A stretch of DNA of 31,770 bases from an uncultured Actinomycetes bacterium (GCA_903928395.1 CAIYQS010000103.1:1-31770), one strand, 5' to 3'; counted from the stretch's first letter, positions 1-8,301 are shown. Numbers and translations are program-made. Notes: generated by a model not told the origin, from the sequence alone.

Positions 1-1328
1 ACTTCCATGATTTCGATTCCCGGAATTTTTAAATCAGATCCAGCAGGGACTATGGCGCGCTTAAAGCCGAGTCGAGCCGCCTCTGTAATGCGTTGGTGGA
101 CTCCTGTTACTTTTCTAATTTCTCCAGCTAGACCGACCTCACCAACCGCAACGAGATCCGCTGGTAGAGCGAGCCCTTTGGCGGCAGAGGCAACCGCAAG
201 TGCAACCGCTAAATCTGCCGTCGGTTCTGAAATTTTCATCCCGCCCACAGTTGCGACATAGATATCTCGACCGGACAAGCGAATCCCGGCGCGTAGTTCT
301 AGCACAGCCAAAGTCATCGAGGTTCGTGGATTATCTAATCCCGACGTTACGCGGCGTGCGTTTCCAAAATCTCTACCTTCTGCAACGGGGGCGCCTACCA
401 GGGCTTGGATTTCTGCTAGTAGAGGTCTGCGACCCTCGAGGGCGACGGTTACGCAGGTACCCGGGACAGGCTCGGTATGACGTGTCGTAAAAAGTCCAGT
501 TGGATCTGGCAGACCGATGATGCCTGAGTCCGACATATCAAAACAGCCAACTTCATCCGCTGCGCCGAAACGGTTCTTGGTTGAGCGAATTAAGCGAAGT
601 CTGGAATGTTTTTCACCTTCGAAAGTTAAAACCACATCAACTAAGTGCTCAAGGATCCGAGGACCGGCGATAGAACCATCCTTGGTTACATGACCTACCA
701 GCACCAAAGTGATGTTTCGTTCTTTGGTGATTCGAATGAGAGCCGCTGCGATTTCTCGAACTTGAGTAACTCCGCCGGGAGTTCCATCGACGGCGCTACT
801 CGATATCGTTTGAATAGAATCAATGATCAGGAGTTCTGGTTTAACGGAATCTATGTGCGAGATCACCGCGCTCAAATCATTTTCTGCGGCTAGCCAAAGC
901 TGTGGATCTATCGCGTTGAGCCGATCTGCTCGGATACGTATCTGAGACGTTGATTCTTCGCCACTTACATAGAGCGCCCGCATCTCCTTTTTTGCAGATT
1001 GCGCGGCGACTGAAAGAAGAAGAGTTGACTTTCCGACGCCCGGTTCACCCGTGAGCAATATTGCTGCCCCCGGAACTAACCCGCCACCAAGCACGCGATC
1101 GAGTTCATCCACTCCACTGGTCCGAGACTTTGCACTCTCGATATTTACCTCGCCAATCGGCATGGCTTGCTGTGAAACCTGACCCGCTACGAGTGATAAT
1201 TTTTTGGGAGCAGCTATCTCTTCGACGCTACCCCACGCTTGACACTCGCCACAACGCCCGACCCATTTGGTAGTGGTCCAACCGCATTCATTACAACGGA
1301 AGGGATCTTTAGCAGTGGCTTTGGCCAT
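1..1328 (-). CDS. radA: DNA repair protein RadA/Sms (C-terminus cut by window edge)
   Basis: RadA is a RecA-like ATPase that helps process recombination intermediates by branch migration during repair. I translated this from the minus strand because the frame is open to the window edge. The start is ATG at 1328. The N-terminus carries a four-cysteine zinc finger (C12, C15, C26, C29, as CNEC and CGEC). Walker A GEPGVGKST follows at about residues 94-102, then the RadA signature KNRFG in the middle. The C-terminal third resembles a Lon-type domain (GRDIYVATVGGMKISEPTAD). The 442 visible codons are close to the usual 450-460, so only a few residues are missing. The gene starts 6 bases after the stop of the upstream cysteine-rich gene and has no strong Shine-Dalgarno sequence, so it is probably co-transcribed with that gene. 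Confidence 0.96.
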   Translation of the reverse strand, partial: MAKATAKDPFRCNECGWTTTKWVGRCGECQAWGSVEEIAAPKKLSLVAGQVSQQAMPIGEVNIESAKSRTSGVDELDRVLGGGLVPGAAILLTGEPGVGKSTLLLSVAAQSAKKEMRALYVSGEESTSQIRIRADRLNAIDPQLWLAAENDLSAVISHIDSVKPELLIIDSIQTISSSAVDGTPGGVTQVREIAAALIRITKERNITLVLVGHVTKDGSIAGPRILEHLVDVVLTFEGEKHSRLRLIRSTKNRFGAADEVGCFDMSDSGIIGLPDPTGLFTTRHTEPVPGTCVTVALEGRRPLLAEIQALVGAPVAEGRDFGNARRVTSGLDNPRTSMTLAVLELRAGIRLSGRDIYVATVGGMKISEPTADLAVALAVASAAKGLALPADLVAVGEVGLAGEIRKVTGVHQRITEAARLGFKRAIVPAGSDLKIPGIEIME

Positions 1329-1334
1329 GATCTT

Positions 1335-2153
1335 TTACTTTTGTGCGCCGAGAGTTGCTGGATGGATGATGAAAAGTGGGAGCTCGCGTTTTTTGTTCTC
1401 TTTTGCTAAAAGTGCGATCGCCTCCATGCGAGCATCGCAGAATTTTTTAAGTTCCGCATATCCGGCTGGTCCCATCAATGCGATCAACTCATGGCTATTA
1501 GAAATATAGACGGGTTCACGACCAATGTGAGCTTCGGTATTTGCGGTGCAATACCAAGAAAAATCTGCACCTCCGTCACCCCAAGCTAAGCGCTCGTATT
1601 CACCAATAACCGTTACCGAAATTTCCTGCTCGCCAAATTCTCGAGTTTCAAAGGAACGTCGAATCGGAAGTTGCCAACAGACATCGGGTTTGGTTTCTAC
1701 AAAATGGATATTCTCTTTTTGCGCAAGATGATGAAGAACGCAACCAAAGCTTCCAGTGAAACCTGGAGCTTCGAAAGCTTTTCGATTGAGAAAGATGCAA
1801 GAATCCTCAACCTTGCGGGTCTTTCGATCACCATCAAGACCAACTTCTGAAATTCGCAAGACGTCTTTGGATTTCTTTGGTTGAGCTTCGGCAAAGTACT
1901 GCCACATTTCAGGAGTTAGTCGTGCCGCGACTTTAAGGGTTCGCGCTTCGTCATCCTCGTCAGAGTAGTAGGCGCCATCTGAGCAGCACCCCGCATCGGG
2001 CTTATCCGCGTCAATGCCACAGCAACCAGCGCCATAAATACACTGCCAATATGAAGTAAGCCAAGTGAGATCACACTTAAAGATTTCTTCGGGTTTAGCG
2101 GGGTCAGGGAACTCCACAAAGTCTCGTGCAAATCCATCTTTAACTTCAGGCAT
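1335..2153 (-). CDS. Conserved cysteine-rich protein, possible metal-cluster binder (YkgJ/DUF3109-like)
   Basis: The function is unknown. The 272-residue soluble protein has clustered cysteines near the N-terminus (C27, C38, C44-C45, C56-C57) and further ones in CIFLNR, GCVLHH, DVCWQ and WYCTA contexts. Paired cysteines followed by a C-I-F-L and a G-C-x-L-H segment resemble the zinc/iron-chelating YkgJ or DUF3109 group, so binding of a metal or cluster is an inference. There is no signal peptide or membrane segment. It sits directly upstream of radA with a 6-base gap, and divergent from proC. A TAGGCT box lies 8 nt before the ATG, suggesting a leaderless or near-leaderless mRNA. The family assignment is tentative; the reading frame is secure because it is long and fits tightly between its neighbours. 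Confidence 0.8.
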   Translation of the reverse strand: MPEVKDGFARDFVEFPDPAKPEEIFKCDLTWLTSYWQCIYGAGCCGIDADKPDAGCCSDGAYYSDEDDEARTLKVAARLTPEMWQYFAEAQPKKSKDVLRISEVGLDGDRKTRKVEDSCIFLNRKAFEAPGFTGSFGCVLHHLAQKENIHFVETKPDVCWQLPIRRSFETREFGEQEISVTVIGEYERLAWGDGGADFSWYCTANTEAHIGREPVYISNSHELIALMGPAGYAELKKFCDARMEAIALLAKENKKRELPLFIIHPATLGAQK

Positions 2154-2161
2154 AGTGCGAG

Positions 2162-2167
2162 AGCCTA
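2162..2167 (-). promoter_or_regulatory. Putative -10 box TAGGCT of the cysteine-rich gene/radA pair
   Basis: TAGGCT on the minus strand fits the TANNNT pattern and is separated by 8 nt from the ATG at 2153. No Shine-Dalgarno sequence is visible, so transcription probably starts at or just before the start codon. Confidence 0.5.
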
Positions 2168-2224
2168 CTAGGACGAGCCTTGGGGTGAAGACTGAACTCC
2201 CATGGTCTTCACATCGCGATTGGC

Positions 2225-2230
2225 TAGGAT
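2225..2230 (+). promoter_or_regulatory. Putative -10 box TAGGAT of proC
   Basis: TAGGAT lies 7 nt before the GTG at 2238, the spacing expected for a leaderless transcript. The same bases contain AGGA, which could also serve as a weak Shine-Dalgarno sequence. Both readings support GTG 2238 as the start rather than the upstream ATG at 2202, which would place the -10 box inside the gene. Confidence 0.55.
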
Positions 2231-2237
2231 ATTGACT

Positions 2238-3050
2238 GTGACTGAGATCAATATCGAAAGCGCCCGAGTTGGGCTTATTGGAGTCGGCAATATGGGTGAA
2301 GCGCTCTTGGTTGCTTTGCTTAAAGCTGGTGCCCCGCCGTCCGCAATTAAATTTGCGGTGCGGCGTGAAACGCGTAGCGCGGAATTAGTCGAGAAGTACA
2401 AAATAACACCAGCAAGCATTACTGATATGGCACAAGCGAGTGATGTCCTGATGATCATTGTTAAGCCGCAGGATTTAGACCTTATTCTGGAAGCGGTACG
2501 ACCACATTTGAAAGATGGAGCACTTGTCATTTCATTTCTAGCCGGCAAAAAAATTGCCACACTATCCGCAGGATTGAATAGCAAGGCAATCGCCCGAGTT
2601 ATGCCAAACACCCCCACGCTTGTCGGTGCAGGCATGTCTATTGTTTCTTACGGTGCAGGCATTCGTTCCGATCAACGCGAGTACGTCGCGAAATTCCTCC
2701 AAGCCGCAGGCAAAAGCATTGAAGTCGAGGAAGTTTTGCAAGATGCAGCGGCTGCAACTAGTGGTTCTGGCCCCGCCTACTTTTTTGCTTTTGTTGAGGC
2801 GATGGTCAACGGTGCCGTGGACATGGGGATAGACCAAGTAACCGCCACCGAATTGGTGGTCCAAACCATTGTTGGAGCAGCGAAATTATTGGACGAATCT
2901 GGGAAGAGTGCAACAACCTTGCGAGAAAATGTCACAAGCCCCAAAGGTATGACCTATGAGGGACTAAAAGTCTTCTCGGAAGGCGGCTTAAATGACCTTG
3001 TGGTACGTGCGATGAACGCCGCTGCGGAACGTTCAAAAGGAATGGCGTGA
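2238..3050 (+). CDS. proC: Pyrroline-5-carboxylate reductase
   Basis: ProC reduces 1-pyrroline-5-carboxylate to proline with NAD(P)H, the last step of proline synthesis in the cytoplasm. The N-terminal Rossmann motif GVGNMGEAL starts near residue 14. The conserved MPNTP segment and the C-terminal TSGSGPAYFF and TSPKGMTYEGL blocks that bind substrate and hold the dimer are present. With GTG 2238 as start the protein is 270 residues, the normal family length. An ATG at 2202 would add 12 residues (MVFTSRLARILT) with no family counterpart. The stop overlaps the GTG of the next gene by 4 bases (GTGA), implying translational coupling to a secreted protein unrelated to proline metabolism. Confidence 0.96.
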   Translation: MTEINIESARVGLIGVGNMGEALLVALLKAGAPPSAIKFAVRRETRSAELVEKYKITPASITDMAQASDVLMIIVKPQDLDLILEAVRPHLKDGALVISFLAGKKIATLSAGLNSKAIARVMPNTPTLVGAGMSIVSYGAGIRSDQREYVAKFLQAAGKSIEVEEVLQDAAAATSGSGPAYFFAFVEAMVNGAVDMGIDQVTATELVVQTIVGAAKLLDESGKSATTLRENVTSPKGMTYEGLKVFSEGGLNDLVVRAMNAAAERSKGMA

Positions 3051-3940
3051 GGCGAACTCTCTTTATTGCTACCGCGTTCGCACTCATGGTTGCAACACCC
3101 AGCTTTGCCGCTTTAAAAGTTCCGATCCCGCAACTGAAAGTTATTCCACTTTCTCCAACGGTCTCCACGAACCTTTCTGCTGGCGATGAAGTGCAACAAG
3201 TTCTGACAACTGCGGGCAACATTTTCTTGATCGGGACCGTTGAAACAACCTCCTCCGCTCTCATTACTTCACAGCCGTTGGGAAGTAGTGATGGCTTCGT
3301 CGTTGCCCTCGGTCCAAGTGGTACACACTTATGGGACCTCAGGCTTGGGACTGGCGGGGACGATGTTGCCACCGCGGGTTGCGCAGATTCTTCCGGAAAC
3401 ATATGGGTTGTCGGATCATCAGCGGTTTCCAGTGCAACTCCGGCGCCCGGGTTGAATCAATTCCAAATCTGGGAAATAAGTTCAGCCGGTGTACTCGAAA
3501 ATACCTATTCAAAGATTCTTCCAGATATCGATATTCCCACGTCGATAGTCCAAAAAGGCGCCAATTTCGTCGTCACTGGAAATTCAAGCAAACCTGGGTT
3601 TCCAACTTTTACCGCAACCGTTACTTCAGCGGGGAAAATAAGTGCACCTAAGAACTTAGCCACTCCAATTACCCCTGCACCTGGATTGTTGAGCGTTACC
3701 AGTGCTGCATACATTTGGCAGAATTTCGTGACAAAGCAAGCTATCGCCGGGGTAACAGGAATCCCAGCCCATCAAGCGACAACGGTTCTCATTGATAACA
3801 CACTCAAGACCCGAACGCTTAAGTCAGTCTTTTCAATTCAGGGAACTCCGGTGGCGCTCCGATATCAAGCCGGTATTGGAGTTGTCGCCCTTACTCAGTC
3901 GACGGACACCTATTTCTTAACGATTATCCATACGAAATAG
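3047..3940 (+). CDS. Secreted beta-propeller-like protein of unknown function
   Basis: The 297-residue protein begins with a Sec signal peptide (MRRTLFIATAFALMVATPSFA, likely cleavage after residue 21 or 22). The mature part alternates short beta-strand-like segments. One unit, DGFVVALGPSGTHLWDLRLG followed by GGDDVATAGCADSSGNIWVVGSS, closely resembles the SBBP-type propeller repeat (D-x-F-V-x-x-L-x-x-x-G then a D-S-x-G-N-x-W/Y-V-x-G segment). No catalytic motif is visible. The GTG start overlaps the proC stop and is preceded by AAAAGGA, a good Shine-Dalgarno sequence, so it is co-translated with proC. It ends 20 bases from the 3' end of the convergent metalloprotease gene. A role at the cell surface or outside the cell is inferred. 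Confidence 0.8.
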   Translation: MRRTLFIATAFALMVATPSFAALKVPIPQLKVIPLSPTVSTNLSAGDEVQQVLTTAGNIFLIGTVETTSSALITSQPLGSSDGFVVALGPSGTHLWDLRLGTGGDDVATAGCADSSGNIWVVGSSAVSSATPAPGLNQFQIWEISSAGVLENTYSKILPDIDIPTSIVQKGANFVVTGNSSKPGFPTFTATVTSAGKISAPKNLATPITPAPGLLSVTSAAYIWQNFVTKQAIAGVTGIPAHQATTVLIDNTLKTRTLKSVFSIQGTPVALRYQAGIGVVALTQSTDTYFLTIIHTK

Positions 3941-3960
3941 TAAATGTCCCGCAGATTGGA

Positions 3961-6363
3961 TTAGGTGACCTTGAAGAGTTGTAACTTTCCACCGACTCCC
4001 ACCAGTGCGTAGCGAACCTTATTTATAGTAATCCAAGCAGCGCCTAAAGAATTAGTCATGGCCGAAGTGGTAACCAAAGAAACCGTTTGATCAGAGTCAT
4101 TGATTGCGCAGAGTCGATTCTGGCAATTAAATAGCGAGTGAATTCCGTCTGTGCTTAGCGGAGCCGTAGGTGTTCCATAAATGTCGGTACTTGCCGAAAT
4201 GACCGGTCCATTGTTAGTTATATCCATAATTCTTAGTTGATTAGGGTTAGGAATAGAAGTCCCACTTGCAGCCATCCACGTCCCACTGACATCACGTCCT
4301 ACTAGTGCTAGGGCAACGTCATAACCCGCTACCGCGACTTCATCCCCGTAGGAGTCAAGAACAGAATATTTCCAATCTTCAGCATAAGCGCTAGATCGAG
4401 TTGCAAGCCGAACTTCGCCTTGAAGTGCCAGTCGTTGCTGATTTACTTGAAGGATTGAGTCGTACAGGAGGTAAACGGTGCGTCCGATATTGAGAGCTTT
4501 GAGGTGAAAACCGACATCTCCGGTAGTTCGACCATTGAGTTGTGCATCGCCGTCGACAACTTGATATTCCCAATTGCCTATGGTTGCACCAAGTTGAACC
4601 GCGGCCAAAATTATACCTTCACTCTGATCGCGGTAGAAAATTTGTAATCCATCTGGGGTGTCTGCGCATGCGCTAGCCCCGCTAACATCACTCGCAGTTC
4701 TAACCCGATTTATATCGTTGTACTTAACTACGCTTGCTCCATTGCCATCGACGATCGTGAATTTCCAACTCTTGCCGTTGAATCCGGCGTATCGCAATTG
4801 CTTATTGGAGAGATCCGCGTACACAATATCTAATCGTTGATTTTTCCCTGCCGCAGATGTGCATACAGATACATAACCAGCAACATTGTCTTTTGTTCGA
4901 CCCCCGATTGTCGAATTACCATCAACGGTGCTGATTACCCAACTCTTACCGTTCCACCTCGCAAGTTTGAGGTCGCCGCTCTTACTGTCTGTATAAGCGA
5001 CCGTAGGAGCTCCTTGAAAGGTGGTTGTTGCAAGGTATTTAGCGTCGGAAGCTGGGTCTAAAACCGTTGCTTTCCAAGGTGCTTGCGGAAAAATCGCGTT
5101 ACTGGTCGCAGCAGGTGAGACTCCAAGTTGATTGCTTGCTGTAACAGAAAATGAATAATGCGATCCATTGACCAGTCCAGAAATAGTGATCGGGCTGGAA
5201 GTTGCCTGCACAACTTTGCCAGTTTCATTTACGGTAATCGCGTAAGAGGTAACTTGGGAAGTTCGCGCGTTATCTGGTGGATCAAAACTAACGATCGCTG
5301 ACTTATTTCCAACGATTGCAAACACGTTGCGCGGAATATCAGGGATTCCGACTGGAATACCAGCAGGCGGCTTGAGTCTCATGTCAGCCAGCATGGCTAG
5401 AACCAAAGGACCTGGCGTATGAAAGACCGCGCCTCCGGGCCAAGCGGGTGTCATGAGAGCATCAGGGCCACTTCCTTGAAAAGTGGTTTCATCGAGGTGG
5501 CTCACAGATGATCCCGGTTCATAGCGGCTCGGCGTATAGAGCACAGGCTTAATTCCATTGTTTGCAGCTATTCCGTTTTTGCCAGACCAAACCAGAGTAT
5601 TCTGCAAAGCAATTCCTAGAGAGATAGATGGTGACGCAAGATCCATCAGGCGTCCGCCATCAGCTGTTTGGGCGTAGGCGTCAAATGGAGTTGGTTGATC
5701 AATGCTCCCGTATTGTGAAAACGAATCAAAGGAATCATTCGATAAAAATCCCAAACCATGTGCGACTTCGTGCAAAATTATAGATTCAAGATCGTATTGA
5801 TTTGTTGGACAATTACCATCCGTACCCAAATAAAAAACGTTAGCCATCGTTGAATTGATATTGATTGAAATTTCGGGGTTTGCCGGATCCAAATCTTTTC
5901 CCGCTAGCGCGTTTGCCATCGCGGAGGAGTACCAAAGCGTTGAATCTGGGGCTCCCGCAAAATTGTGAAAAAAACTAACAGGAGATGCTGATGCCAAAAT
6001 TCCGGAGGTACCTTCAGGCACAAAATTTGCCACCACATTGACGGGAACCGATGAACTCCAGTTGTCCGACCAGGTATCTATTGCAGCTTGCACTGCTGTT
6101 TGTTCGGCGATCGGTACATTCGTATAGGTGACCTTGAAAGTACTCAGGAGGTTTACATGTTTTCCCTGAGGCGCGGCCGATGTTGATGCCACATGAGGAG
6201 CAGTTGCGGAACTAGAAGTAGAGGCAGCGGCACGATAAATGTCAACCCAAGGAGCTGGTACTTTTTCTAGAATTAAAGCTTGTGAAGGCGCGATCCCGCT
6301 GAGTAGTCCAAGGGAAAGAGAGAGCGCCGCGAGCGTGGCTTTAAGTAAATTTTGGGCGCGCAT
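3961..6363 (-). CDS. Secreted leishmanolysin-like metalloprotease with FnIII domain and C-terminal repeats
   Basis: This 800-residue exported protein is probably a zinc protease. The ATG at 6363 gives a clean signal peptide (MRAQNLLKATLAALSLSLGLLSG, cleavage near SQA-29). The in-frame ATG 25 codons upstream would bury it and overlap the divergent gene. The catalytic motif HEVAHGLGF lies at about 198-206. SHLDE near 288-292 could supply the third zinc ligand (H289), and LMTP at about 303-306 would be the Met-turn. Spaced HExxHxxGF, distant His and LMTP are the layout of M8 leishmanolysin-type metzincins. A fibronectin type III domain spans about 343-425. Residues 430-800 look like a lectin or propeller-type region with four W-x(5-6)-V/L-D units. 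The function outside the cell is not known; adhesion plus proteolysis of polymers is a guess. Confidence 0.85.
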   Translation of the reverse strand: MRAQNLLKATLAALSLSLGLLSGIAPSQALILEKVPAPWVDIYRAAASTSSSATAPHVASTSAAPQGKHVNLLSTFKVTYTNVPIAEQTAVQAAIDTWSDNWSSSVPVNVVANFVPEGTSGILASASPVSFFHNFAGAPDSTLWYSSAMANALAGKDLDPANPEISININSTMANVFYLGTDGNCPTNQYDLESIILHEVAHGLGFLSNDSFDSFSQYGSIDQPTPFDAYAQTADGGRLMDLASPSISLGIALQNTLVWSGKNGIAANNGIKPVLYTPSRYEPGSSVSHLDETTFQGSGPDALMTPAWPGGAVFHTPGPLVLAMLADMRLKPPAGIPVGIPDIPRNVFAIVGNKSAIVSFDPPDNARTSQVTSYAITVNETGKVVQATSSPITISGLVNGSHYSFSVTASNQLGVSPAATSNAIFPQAPWKATVLDPASDAKYLATTTFQGAPTVAYTDSKSGDLKLARWNGKSWVISTVDGNSTIGGRTKDNVAGYVSVCTSAAGKNQRLDIVYADLSNKQLRYAGFNGKSWKFTIVDGNGASVVKYNDINRVRTASDVSGASACADTPDGLQIFYRDQSEGIILAAVQLGATIGNWEYQVVDGDAQLNGRTTGDVGFHLKALNIGRTVYLLYDSILQVNQQRLALQGEVRLATRSSAYAEDWKYSVLDSYGDEVAVAGYDVALALVGRDVSGTWMAASGTSIPNPNQLRIMDITNNGPVISASTDIYGTPTAPLSTDGIHSLFNCQNRLCAINDSDQTVSLVTTSAMTNSLGAAWITINKVRYALVGVGGKLQLFKVT
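4345..5075 (-). repeat. Four imperfect protein repeats in the metalloprotease C-terminal region
   Basis: Within the metalloprotease, units recur around residues 475, 533, 598 and 664: KSWVISTVDG, KSWKFTIVDG, GNWEYQVVDG and EDWKYSVLDS. The first three are followed by a variable segment and a polar stretch ending in D-V (DNVAG, SDVSG, GDVGF); the fourth is followed by YDVAL. Spacing is about 58-66 residues, consistent with blades of a propeller or tandem beta domains. The DNA copies have diverged, so this is an old protein repeat rather than a recent DNA duplication. Confidence 0.65.
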
Positions 6364-6371
6364 AGTGAAAA

Positions 6372-6377
6372 ATCTTA
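6372..6377 (-). promoter_or_regulatory. Putative -10 box TAAGAT of the metalloprotease gene
   Basis: TAAGAT lies 8 nt before the ATG at 6363 with no Shine-Dalgarno sequence between, again the leaderless or near-leaderless arrangement. It supports the 6363 start over the longer frame. Confidence 0.5.
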
Positions 6378-6378
6378 G

Positions 6379-6391
6379 TCCTCTGAGAGGA
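6379..6391. promoter_or_regulatory. 13-bp perfect palindrome in a 36-bp divergent promoter region
   Basis: TCCTCTGAGAGGA reads the same on both strands apart from its central base. It lies immediately upstream of the metalloprotease -10 box and 8 nt before the glutaredoxin-like start. A regulator bound there could affect both genes. Its right arm AGAGGA could also serve as the Shine-Dalgarno sequence of the glutaredoxin-like gene, so an operator role is not proven. Confidence 0.35.
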
Positions 6392-6399
6392 TAGTCTCC

Positions 6400-6642
6400 A
6401 TGCGCATAGTTCAAATCTACAGCCGGCATGGTTGTCATCTCTGCGAAATTGCTGTGAATGTCTTAGAAACCATGCAAAGCGAATTGAATTTCGAGATTGA
6501 AGAGATTTTCATTGATGGGAGCGCGGATCTCGAAAGTAAATACGGAGATCAAGTACCAGTAATTCAGATTGACCACGTACAACACGACTTCTTTGCTGTT
6601 GATCCAGTTCGATTTCGCAAAGCGATGGCTGCTAGAGACTAA
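6400..6642 (+). CDS. Glutaredoxin-like protein (DUF836 family)
   Basis: This is a small cytoplasmic thiol-disulfide protein of 80 residues. It starts MRIVQIYSRHGCHLCEIA, with a redox motif CHLC at residues 12-15 after the first beta strand. A VPVI segment with the cis-proline expected of thioredoxin folds follows at about 52-55. The length matches DUF836 or NrdH-like proteins. The partner is unknown. The gene is divergent from the metalloprotease with 36 bases between starts, and its stop is 9 bases from the stop of the convergent XPB gene. AGAGGA lies 8 nt before the ATG. M. tuberculosis has a similar short gene (Rv0508, from memory) between proC and the ccs genes, so the position may be conserved. 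Confidence 0.85.
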   Translation: MRIVQIYSRHGCHLCEIAVNVLETMQSELNFEIEEIFIDGSADLESKYGDQVPVIQIDHVQHDFFAVDPVRFRKAMAARD

Positions 6643-6651
6643 TTAGCAAAC

Positions 6652-8301
6652 TCAATTGTCTTTTGAGAGAACCTCATCCGCATCAATAATCCGATAGGCA
6701 TACCCTTGCTCAGCCAAAAAGCGTTGTCGATTCTGCGCAAAATCTTGGTCAATCGTGTCACGTGCAACGAGTGAATAAAAGCGCGCGCTTCTGCCATCTG
6801 ATTTAGGACGGAGAATTCTTCCTAAACGTTGCGCTTCTTCTTGCCGAGATCCAAATGTTCCTGAAACTTGAATTGCGATAGTCGCGTCCGGAAGATCGAT
6901 GGAAAAGTTTGCAACTTTTGAAACCACTAAACATTTTATTTCCCCGCTGCGGTACAAATTAAATAGTCGCTCTCGTTCTTTGACGGGAGTGTCACCTTTA
7001 ATGACGGGGACTCCAAGTTCCTCACCTAAGGCATCGAGTTGATCGAGGTACTGGCCAATTACTAATACTTGATCATCCGCATGTTCGCGCGCCAAGGCAA
7101 CCGCCACTTTTCGTTTTGTGAGTGTTGTTGAACAGAAGCGGTATCGGTCTTCTTGCTCCGCCGTTGCATAATTCAATCGCTCTTCGTCGGTGAGAGTAAT
7201 TCGAACTTCGACGCAATCTGCCGGGGCAATATATCCTTGAGATTCAATCTCTTTCCATGGAACATCGAAACGCTTTGGGCCAATAAGAGAGAAAACCTCG
7301 CCTTCCATCCCGTCTTCACGAACTAACGTCGCCGTGAGTCCAAGTCGACGCCGAGATTGAATATCGGCGGTAAAGCGGAAAATTGGTGCCGGGAGCAGAT
7401 GAACTTCGTCGTAAATGATCAAGCCCCAGTCGATGGCATCAAATAAATCAAGGTGGGAGTAAACGCCTTTCCGACGCATCGTCATCACCTGATACGTTGC
7501 AATCGTTACGGGGCGAATCTCTTTTTTTGCACCTGAATACTCACCGATATCATCTTCATGGAGCGTGGTTCTGCGGAGTAATTCATCACGCCATTGCCGC
7601 GCTGCAACGGTATTGGTGACCAAAATAAGAGTTGTGGCTTTGGCATGTGCCATCGCTGCGGCTCCAACAATTGTTTTGCCAGCTCCACAGGGAAGCACAA
7701 CGACTCCCGAACCGCCGTGCCAAAAGCCTTCAGCAGCCATGGTTTGGTATTTGCGAATAGACCAGCCGTCTTCGCGGAGTGCTATTTCGTGATGTTGGCC
7801 GTCCACATAACCTGCGAAATCCTCTGCTGGCCAGCCAAGTTTTAAGAGAGCTTGCTTCAGAAAACCACGTTGTCCAGGATGGACAACGATTGTTTCGTCA
7901 TCAATTTGGAGGCCGAGCATTGGGGCGATCTTTTTACCTCGTGTAACTTCTCGAAGAACGGCAGGGTCGTTTGAAACCAATGTCAGTCCATGAACTGGGT
8001 GAGCCTCTAATCGAAGTCGTCCGTATCTGGACATAGTTTCTGCAACGTCCACCAACAAGGCATGCGGTACAGCAAAACGAGAATATTGGAGCAACGTGTC
8101 GATCACGTGTTCGGCATCTTGACCTGCTGCGCGCGCATTCCAGAGTCCAAGAGAAGTGAGTCGATAGGTGTGTATATGTTCCGGAGATTTTTCTAATTCG
8201 GCGAAGGATGCAATCGCACGCCGACACTCATCTGATTGCGGATGATCGATATCGAGGAGCAGGGTTTTGTCGCTTTGAACAATGAGGGGACCATCAACCA
8301 T
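6652..8301 (-). CDS. XPB/Ercc3-type DNA helicase
   Basis: This is a superfamily 2 3'-5' DNA helicase of the bacterial XPB group, related to M. tuberculosis Rv0861c, thought to open DNA in repair. The 549 residues have the usual order. An N-terminal XPB-type region (1-170) is followed by the Q-motif area near RKYQ (183-186), Walker A CGAGKT (205-210), Walker B DEVH (298-301) and motif III LTAT (322-325). The R-E-D triplet characteristic of XPB is at 328-330 and motif VI QRLGRILRP at 491-499. The start ATG shares one base with the stop of the M20 peptidase (TAATG), so translation is coupled. The Rv0862c-like gene lies one gene further upstream, as a partner would. Confidence 0.94.
   Translation of the reverse strand: MVDGPLIVQSDKTLLLDIDHPQSDECRRAIASFAELEKSPEHIHTYRLTSLGLWNARAAGQDAEHVIDTLLQYSRFAVPHALLVDVAETMSRYGRLRLEAHPVHGLTLVSNDPAVLREVTRGKKIAPMLGLQIDDETIVVHPGQRGFLKQALLKLGWPAEDFAGYVDGQHHEIALREDGWSIRKYQTMAAEGFWHGGSGVVVLPCGAGKTIVGAAAMAHAKATTLILVTNTVAARQWRDELLRRTTLHEDDIGEYSGAKKEIRPVTIATYQVMTMRRKGVYSHLDLFDAIDWGLIIYDEVHLLPAPIFRFTADIQSRRRLGLTATLVREDGMEGEVFSLIGPKRFDVPWKEIESQGYIAPADCVEVRITLTDEERLNYATAEQEDRYRFCSTTLTKRKVAVALAREHADDQVLVIGQYLDQLDALGEELGVPVIKGDTPVKERERLFNLYRSGEIKCLVVSKVANFSIDLPDATIAIQVSGTFGSRQEEAQRLGRILRPKSDGRSARFYSLVARDTIDQDFAQNRQRFLAEQGYAYRIIDADEVLSKDN

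Noticed and set aside
1..40. Truncated radA as a biological deletion
   Set aside because: The frame is open up to the window edge and has nearly full length, so the missing end is an artefact of the window boundary.
2168..2635. 155-codon open frame opposite the 5' half of proC
   Set aside because: Fully antisense to proC and overlapping both divergent promoters; no family resemblance.
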